Made by a program: the position numbers and the translations under genes
Shown: piece after piece, positions 29,219 to 33,219 of the stretch
Layout: the number at the start of each line of letters is the position of its first letter
Numbering within the stretch: the stretch's first letter is position 1
DNA from: Streptomyces panaciradicis
Lineage (GTDB): Bacteria; Actinomycetota; Actinomycetes; Streptomycetales; Streptomycetaceae
Assembly (NCBI RefSeq): GCF_023516615.1
Contig: NZ_JAMGBF010000028.1
Span: forward strand, 1 to 33,219
Length of the DNA: 33,219 nucleotides
Direction of reading: 5' to 3'
Notes under the pieces: generated by a model
What the model saw: the letters and a program-made list of their open reading frames with translations, nothing else
What the model was told of the DNA's origin: nothing
The model's database searches: none

Positions 29219-31243
29219 ATGATGGCCCGTCGGTTGTGTGGTGTCCTGCGCGTGCGCGGGACGACTGACCTGCTCCTCGTCCTTCTGCTGGCCGCCGGTT
29301 TCGCGGCCCTGCCCGTCTGTGCGCTGTTGCCGTCGCTGGGCGGCTTCGCCGTGGCGTCGACCGTGAGTTATCTCGCGGACGAGGCGCTGCACGTCCGCGC
29401 CCCCGGTTTCGTCCGCCGGCTGGCCACGCTGCAGCTCGACCGCACGCTGCGGTTCGCCGTCCGCACAGTGATGCTGCTCGCCCTCGCCGACCGGATGGAC
29501 GCGCCCGACGCCGTGCTGATCGCCGGGCTCGCCGTCTTCAGCGCTCATTTCGCGCTGGTGATGCTGTTCACGGCGCTGCATCACGCGATCCGCAGACGGC
29601 GGGTGCTGCCGCTGGTGGTGCGCAACCTCGACATGAGCGCGCTGCCCATCCCGAAGCAGCCGCCCGCCTTCCTGTTCCGGCGCTACCTGCGCAAGCTCCT
29701 CCATCTGGACCTGGCCGCACACGCCGGACTCCTGGCGGCGCTGGCCACCGGCCGCTGGGAGACGGCGTACGGCGGATTCGCCGTGACCGTCGGCGTCACC
29801 ACGGCGGCGGTGACCGCGCTGCTGGGGCAGTACGTCCGGGTGCGCCGCATGCCCTCGCGCGAGGAGATCCTCGCCGAGGTCGACCGCCAACTCGCCGCTC
29901 ACCGCCCCGAGGTGGCGCTGTACTTCAGCTTCGCCGCGGTGTCCCGGGACTTCATGTACCAGGTCAACATGTGGATCGAGACGCTGGAGCGGCTCGACCG
30001 GCGCCCACTGATCATCCTGCGCGAGCGGGCCTCGTTCCACCATCTCAGCCGTACCCGGCTCCCGGTGCTCTGCGTGCCCAAGGCCGACGACCTCGCCGAG
30101 CTCGACCTGTCCGGAATCCGGGTCGTCCTGTATCCCGGCAACGCCGGCAAGAACGTGCACATGCTGCGCGTGGCCGAGGCCAAACACGTCTTCATCGGCC
30201 ACGGCGACAGCGACAAGCTGGCCAGCAGCAACCGGGTCAGCAAGGTCTACGACGAGATCTGGGTGGCCGGCCGGGCCGGCCGCGACCGCTACCGGCGCGT
30301 CCGGCACGCCATCAGCGAGGAGGCCATCGTCGAGGTGGGCCGCCCGCAACTGGCGCCGATCCGGCTGCACGCCGACCACACGCCCGGCCCGCGGCCGGTC
30401 GTCATGTACGCCCCGACCTGGGAGGGCTGGAGCGACGACGACTGCCACACCTCCCTGATCCCGATGGGCGTTCCCCTCATCGAGAAGCTCCTCGCCGACG
30501 ACGTCCGGATCCTCTACAAGCCGCATCCGCTCACCGGCAGGCGTTCGGCCGAGGCGGCCGCCGCGGACCGGGCGATCCGCGCACTGCTGGACGCCGACAA
30601 CGAGCGCCGGGAGGCCGCGCCGTCGCGGGCGGCGTCCGCCGCGGTCCGCTCGCGGCTGGCCTCGATCCGGTCCCGGATCGACGAACTGGCCGGACGGCAG
30701 GCCGGCGACGACGCCCAGCAGACCCGGCAGGCGCGTCCGCCCGAGCACGACGACGCGGCCGAGTGGCAGGCCCTGCACGCCGAGTGGCACCGGCTCTTCT
30801 GGGAGAGCCGCGGCCCGGTCGCACACCATGTGGTCCTGGAGCAACTGCCCTCCCTGTACGAGTGCTTCAACCAGGCCGACGTGCTCATCAGCGACGTGTC
30901 GTCGGTGGTCGCCGACTTCGTCGCCAGTCTCAAGCCGTACGTGCTGACCAACGCCGACGACCTGCCGGACGAGGAGTTCCGGGCCGCCTACACCACGGCG
31001 GGCGGCGCCTACCTGCTGGACCGCGCCTGCGAGCGCCTCCCGGAGATCCTGCGCACGGTGCGTGAGCCGCGGCTGGACCTCATGGCTGCTGAGCGCCGCA
31101 CGCTGAAGGAGTACGTCCTGGGTCCGGACCACCCCACCTCCATGGCGCGGTTCAACGCCGCCGTCGACGCCCTGGCCGACAAGGGTGCGGCGGAACTCGC
31201 CGAGGACCGGACACTGTGGGAATCCACCGATCTCGTCGGGTGA
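29219..31243 (+). CDS. CDP-glycerol glycerophosphotransferase-family membrane protein (TagB/TagF-like)
   Basis: 674-aa protein. The N-terminal ~230 residues contain about five TM segments. The C-terminal part is the Glyphos_transf (TagB/F) domain with HGDSDK (about 328-333), YAPTWEGW (about 397), KPHPLTG (about 434) and LISDVSSVVADF (about 557), the nucleotide- and acceptor-binding motifs. It probably adds or polymerises glycerol-phosphate-like units on a wall teichoic-acid-type polymer at the membrane. A charged insert (~60 residues, Arg/Ala/Gln-rich) separates the two lobes. GGGGGGAA (29202-29210 region) is 8 bp before ATG 29219; TTG 29213 and ATG 29222 are alternatives. It ends convergent with a lipoprotein gene. 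Confidence 0.9.
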   Translation: MMARRLCGVLRVRGTTDLLLVLLLAAGFAALPVCALLPSLGGFAVASTVSYLADEALHVRAPGFVRRLATLQLDRTLRFAVRTVMLLALADRMDAPDAVLIAGLAVFSAHFALVMLFTALHHAIRRRRVLPLVVRNLDMSALPIPKQPPAFLFRRYLRKLLHLDLAAHAGLLAALATGRWETAYGGFAVTVGVTTAAVTALLGQYVRVRRMPSREEILAEVDRQLAAHRPEVALYFSFAAVSRDFMYQVNMWIETLERLDRRPLIILRERASFHHLSRTRLPVLCVPKADDLAELDLSGIRVVLYPGNAGKNVHMLRVAEAKHVFIGHGDSDKLASSNRVSKVYDEIWVAGRAGRDRYRRVRHAISEEAIVEVGRPQLAPIRLHADHTPGPRPVVMYAPTWEGWSDDDCHTSLIPMGVPLIEKLLADDVRILYKPHPLTGRRSAEAAAADRAIRALLDADNERREAAPSRAASAAVRSRLASIRSRIDELAGRQAGDDAQQTRQARPPEHDDAAEWQALHAEWHRLFWESRGPVAHHVVLEQLPSLYECFNQADVLISDVSSVVADFVASLKPYVLTNADDLPDEEFRAAYTTAGGAYLLDRACERLPEILRTVREPRLDLMAAERRTLKEYVLGPDHPTSMARFNAAVDALADKGAAELAEDRTLWESTDLVG

Positions 31244-31266
31244 GCGCACAGGGCACGCACGCCCGG

Positions 31267-31291
31267 GGGCCGGCCGGCGTAGGGCCGGCCC
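31267..31291. terminator. Bidirectional terminator between CDP-glycerol and lipoprotein genes
   Basis: GGGCCGGCC (31267-31275) pairs perfectly with GGCCGGCCC (31283-31291) around a 7-nt loop in the 63-bp gap between convergent genes. Confidence 0.7.
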
Positions 31292-31306
31292 TGGGCGCCG
31301 CCCGGC

Positions 31307-31852
31307 TCAGCCCTCGCGCGGGTACGGGGTGACGGTCACGTCCAGGGTGAAGGCCACCCGCGCCGCACCCGCCACGTCCGGCGCCTTCGCCGGCGCGGTG
31401 ACGCGGGCGCTGCCGCCCCGGGTCCCGGCGCTTCGCAGGGTGGCGTGCGCGGTGCCGTCGGCGTCCACACGCCAGCCGGTCACCACGACGAAGACCGGCG
31501 CCGAACTGCGCACGTCCGTCCACCGTTTGTCGTCCACCCGCGGCCGCAGCACCAGGGAGATCACGGTCCCCGGCCGTACGCACAGCCGCCGCTGGACCGG
31601 GTCGCCCGGTTCGACGGTGACCCGGGTCAGCCCCGCCACGCAGCCGGTGGCCGACGGCGAGGGCGAGGCCGCCGACGCGGACGGTGCGGAGGACGAGGGC
31701 GTCGGGGAGGGCGGCGCCGGGGTGCCGGACGTAGGCTCCGTGGACGGGCTGCCCGAGGGGCTGCCCGACGCCCGCCCGCCGCCGTCCGACGAGCCGCACG
31801 CGGCCAGCGCCAGCACCGCGGCGAGCACCCACGCTCCGGTCCACCACCGCAT
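31307..31852 (-). CDS. Small secreted lipoprotein, function unknown
   Basis: 181-aa protein with a clear lipoprotein signal: MRWWTGAWVLAAVLALAAC, lipobox LAAC with Cys19. It is followed by a ~50-residue Ser/Pro/Gly linker and a ~110-residue beta-rich domain with two Cys (GCVAGLT, RRLCVRPG) probably disulphide-bonded. I do not recognise the domain; it resembles small Ig-like surface lipoproteins. GGGAGG lies 8 bp before the ATG at 31852, which excludes the longer in-frame ORF upstream. Confidence 0.85.
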   Translation of the reverse strand: MRWWTGAWVLAAVLALAACGSSDGGGRASGSPSGSPSTEPTSGTPAPPSPTPSSSAPSASAASPSPSATGCVAGLTRVTVEPGDPVQRRLCVRPGTVISLVLRPRVDDKRWTDVRSSAPVFVVVTGWRVDADGTAHATLRSAGTRGGSARVTAPAKAPDVAGAARVAFTLDVTVTPYPREG

Positions 31853-32066
31853 GCGCGTACCTCCCGGCTCGTTCGTGTCCCTCCCAGCATGCTCCGCGTT
31901 CCCCGACGAAGCCGCCAGACGCCCGACCGCGCCGCCCCGGCCGCCTTCGTTGGTCCGGTTCCCGCAGGCGTAGTTCCCGCTTCCCGGCCCGTGCGAGAAG
32001 CGCCGCCGAACTCCCCTGGCTAGCAGCCCACTTGAAGTTCGACGGACGATCGCGTTCCGATCGGGG

Positions 32067-32091
32067 GGTTGATCGCGGCGAGCCGGGGTAT
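32067..32091 (+). promoter_or_regulatory. Sigma-B-like promoter
   Basis: GGTT (32067-32070), a 15-bp spacer, then GGGTAT (32086-32091) fits the S. coelicolor sigma-B consensus GNNT-N14-16-GGGTAY. Transcription would start near 32098 and run through the structured region towards the 42-aa ORF. Prediction from consensus only. Confidence 0.4.
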
Positions 32092-32113
32092 ACGGGCGCC
32101 GTATCACCGGAGT

Positions 32114-32150
32114 GGGGCGGCGCGGTCCTGGGGAGGTCGTGCGCCGCCCC
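32114..32150 (+). ncRNA. 10-bp RNA hairpin in the putative leader
   Basis: GGGGCGGCGC (32114-32123) pairs perfectly with GCGCCGCCCC (32141-32150) around a 17-nt loop containing GGGGAGG. It could be a structured 5' leader element or an early terminator, about 15 nt after the predicted start site. Confidence 0.35.
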
Positions 32151-32200
32151 GCCCATTCCCCCCGCACGAGACGGGCCCGGTCCGGGCCGCCCATGACGTC

Positions 32201-32296
32201 GACGGGGAGGGCCCCGACCACTTCTCGTGGTCCCTGATCACGCGGTGCGCAGCCCCCCGCTGCTCCTCCGCGTCTCTGTACGGGGCCCTCCCCGTC
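32201..32296. ncRNA. 16-bp inverted repeat with two internal hairpins (possible structured RNA)
   Basis: GACGGGGAGGGCCCCG (32201-32216) is the exact reverse complement of CGGGGCCCTCCCCGTC (32281-32296), 64 bp apart. Between them are two smaller perfect hairpins: GACCAC-TTCTC-GTGGTC (32216-32232) and GCAGC-CCCCC-GCTGC (32249-32263). As RNA this would fold into a long stem closing a multi-branch loop. No target-site duplication flanks it, so a mobile MITE-like origin is not supported. Class unknown. Confidence 0.4.
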
Positions 32297-32434
32297 TCCT
32301 CAACCCAATCACCGGCGCCCCGCCCTGGACAGGGCCATGCGGCCCTGCCTGCCTTCCCCGAGGGTCCCTCCCCCGAAGTCGATGTCCGTTCACAAGGCAG
32401 CCCGTTCGGACCGCCGTCACCGACCGACCGGAGG

Positions 32435-32563
32435 ATGCACTGCTACTACGACGGCGCGGGCCTGGACTACCGGGGCTGCGACTGGCACCCCTCAGTCCAC
32501 GACCACCGGATCATCTCCGGGCTGCTCGGCGAGCATCTCGCGGCCCTTCCGCTGCGCTGGTAG
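32435..32563 (+). CDS. Putative 42-aa Cys/His/Tyr/Trp-rich small protein
   Basis: Begins MHCYYDGAGLDYRGCDWHPS and ends LAALPLRW. Nearly all codons end in G or C. GGAGG directly abuts the ATG with no spacer, which is unusual, so the real start may be upstream in the open frame (from 32069), though that part looks non-coding. Two Cys and five His in 42 residues could bind metal. No family recognised. It lies downstream of the predicted sigma-B promoter and structured RNA, convergent with the next gene. Confidence 0.4.
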   Translation: MHCYYDGAGLDYRGCDWHPSVHDHRIISGLLGEHLAALPLRW

Positions 32564-32589
32564 CCGAAGTCGCCCGTCCCGGACGCTCC

Positions 32590-33156
32590 TCAACTCGGGT
32601 GGCGCGTGCGGCCTGGCGCCGGGCCGCGGCGGGTCGTCCGCGCGTGTGTGGCCGCGAGGACGAGCATCAGGCCCGCGACCGCGACCGGCGCCGCGGCCAC
32701 CAGCCAGTCGATCCCGCCGCCCGTCGCCGGGCTCACCGCGACGGCGGCGGCGACCGCGGCGACGGCCAGGGCGGAGCCCAGAAGGGCGGCGAAGACGTCC
32801 CGGGCGCTGTCGTCGGCTCTGCCGTGCCGGGGCGGGCCCGGGCTCAACGCCGCCCACTGCCGGGCCACTTCGCGCCGTTCGTCCCGGCGCCGGACGAGGG
32901 CACGGACGCGGAGGCCGGCCGTGGCGACCGCGCCCGCCGCGACCGTCCCGGCCACCGGCCACCACGTCCCGACGACGGACAGCAGGACGGTGACGAGGCC
33001 GGCGGTGCCCCAGCCGGTGAGGCAGGCCGCCGCGGCGAGGCGGCGGGAGTCCGGGCGGTCGGCGCCCGCCCGCAGGTCGACGAGGGCCGGGACGTACCAG
33101 ACACAGCCGGACGCGGTCACCAGGGCGGTGCCGACCGCCAGGACGGCCTGTGCCAT
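32590..33156 (-). CDS. Four-TM membrane protein, function unknown
   Basis: 188-aa protein with hydrophobic segments at about 5-25, 45-75 (two segments around GTWWPVAG), 120-140 and 148-168, and a basic cytoplasmic loop (VRALVRRRDERREVARQW) in the middle. No family recognised. GAGGTG lies just upstream of the ATG, within the stop region of the preceding gene (TGACATG), so it is translationally coupled to the gene running off the window. Confidence 0.75.
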   Translation of the reverse strand: MAQAVLAVGTALVTASGCVWYVPALVDLRAGADRPDSRRLAAAACLTGWGTAGLVTVLLSVVGTWWPVAGTVAAGAVATAGLRVRALVRRRDERREVARQWAALSPGPPRHGRADDSARDVFAALLGSALAVAAVAAAVAVSPATGGGIDWLVAAAPVAVAGLMLVLAATHARTTRRGPAPGRTRHPS

Positions 33157-33157
33157 G

Positions 33158-33219
33158 TCACCTCACCGCCTCGGCCTCGAGCGCGGCGATCTCCGGGTGG
33201 TGCAGGTCGAACGCCGGGG
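33158..33219 (-). CDS. 3' end of a gene truncated by the window edge
   Basis: The minus strand reads ...PAFDLHHPEIAALEAEAVR followed by TGA (33158-33160), one base before the next ATG. Only 19 C-terminal residues are visible. The sequence is in good codon-usage frame but the family cannot be assigned; it forms an operon with the four-TM protein. Confidence 0.55.
   Translation of the reverse strand, partial: PAFDLHHPEIAALEAEAVR

Larger units (their letters stand above)
31853..32434. other. 580-bp gene-poor region with repeats and structured elements
   Basis: No convincing gene. From left to right it holds: GTTCCCGC direct repeats (31958-31965, 31973-31980); three GATCG units at 11-12 bp spacing (32048, 32059, 32071); a sigma-B-like promoter (32067-32091); an ATACGG-GCG-CCGTAT palindrome (32090-32104); a 10-bp hairpin (32114-32150); a GGCCCG-GTC-CGGGCC hairpin (32174-32188); and the 16-bp long inverted repeat (32201-32296). 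Confidence 0.6.

Noticed and set aside
32201..32296. MITE or other mobile element
   Set aside because: There are terminal inverted repeats but no flanking direct duplication, and no second copy in the window.
1..33219. tRNA, rRNA, CRISPR, prophage or insertion sequence
   Set aside because: No cloverleaf, rRNA signature, regular repeat-spacer array, transposase, integrase or phage structural gene was seen on either strand.

Overview
The window is a GC-rich actinobacterial chromosome segment, almost certainly from Streptomyces or a close relative. Third codon positions are nearly all G or C, GTG starts are common, and the gene families are typical of the group: universal stress proteins, GAF/ANTAR regulators, a PAS-GAF-SpoIIE phosphatase, a rifampin phosphotransferase and a PASTA-less Ser/Thr kinase. 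I see no rRNA, tRNA, CRISPR array or insertion sequence. The many long antisense ORFs are GC-bias shadows.

Left part (1-15.4 kb): a stress/redox island. Two tandem-domain universal stress proteins come first, the second coupled to a PMCA-like Ca2+ ATPase. Next is an ABC exporter (ATPase plus FtsX-type permease) overlapping a metallophosphoesterase lipoprotein, then a polytopic GT-C-like membrane protein. On the minus strand lie a 2TM protein, a P1B-5-type metal ATPase with a C-terminal hemerythrin domain, and an OmpR-type two-component system. Reading the upstream regions by eye, I find GGGMC-N4-GKCCC-like 14-mers, mostly as tandem pairs 20-22 bp apart, 70-115 bp upstream of five starts (usp1, usp2, ABC ATPase, 2TM, hemerythrin ATPase). 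This resembles the DevR/DosR (OsdR in S. coelicolor) box, GGGAC-N4-GTCCC in M. tuberculosis, and would make the island part of a hypoxia/dormancy regulon. No DevR/DevS gene is inside the window.

Middle part (15.5-24.1 kb): a membrane-anchored endonuclease/exonuclease/phosphatase-fold protein (VanJ-like architecture) divergent from the two-component system, with three GCATATCG-like repeats between them. Then come a NodB-type polysaccharide deacetylase, a receptor Ser/Thr kinase, a divergent SDR/LysR pair sharing a perfect T-N11-A palindrome, and a rifampin phosphotransferase (rph) preceded by a rifamycin-associated element. A 27-codon, TTA-containing leader ORF overlaps the rph start as ATGA.

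Right part (24.1-33.2 kb): a class I methyltransferase, a divergent pair of ANTAR-type proteins, an unrecognised 55-aa protein whose stop lies inside a 28-bp palindromic terminator, an orphan RecQ zinc-binding/C-terminal fragment without a helicase core, a PAS-GAF-SpoIIE phosphatase, a teichoic-acid-type CDP-glycerol glycerophosphotransferase membrane protein, a small lipoprotein, a gene-poor 580-bp region with a sigma-B-like promoter and strong RNA-folding inverted repeats before a 42-aa Cys/His/Tyr/Trp-rich ORF, and a membrane protein following a gene that runs off the window end.
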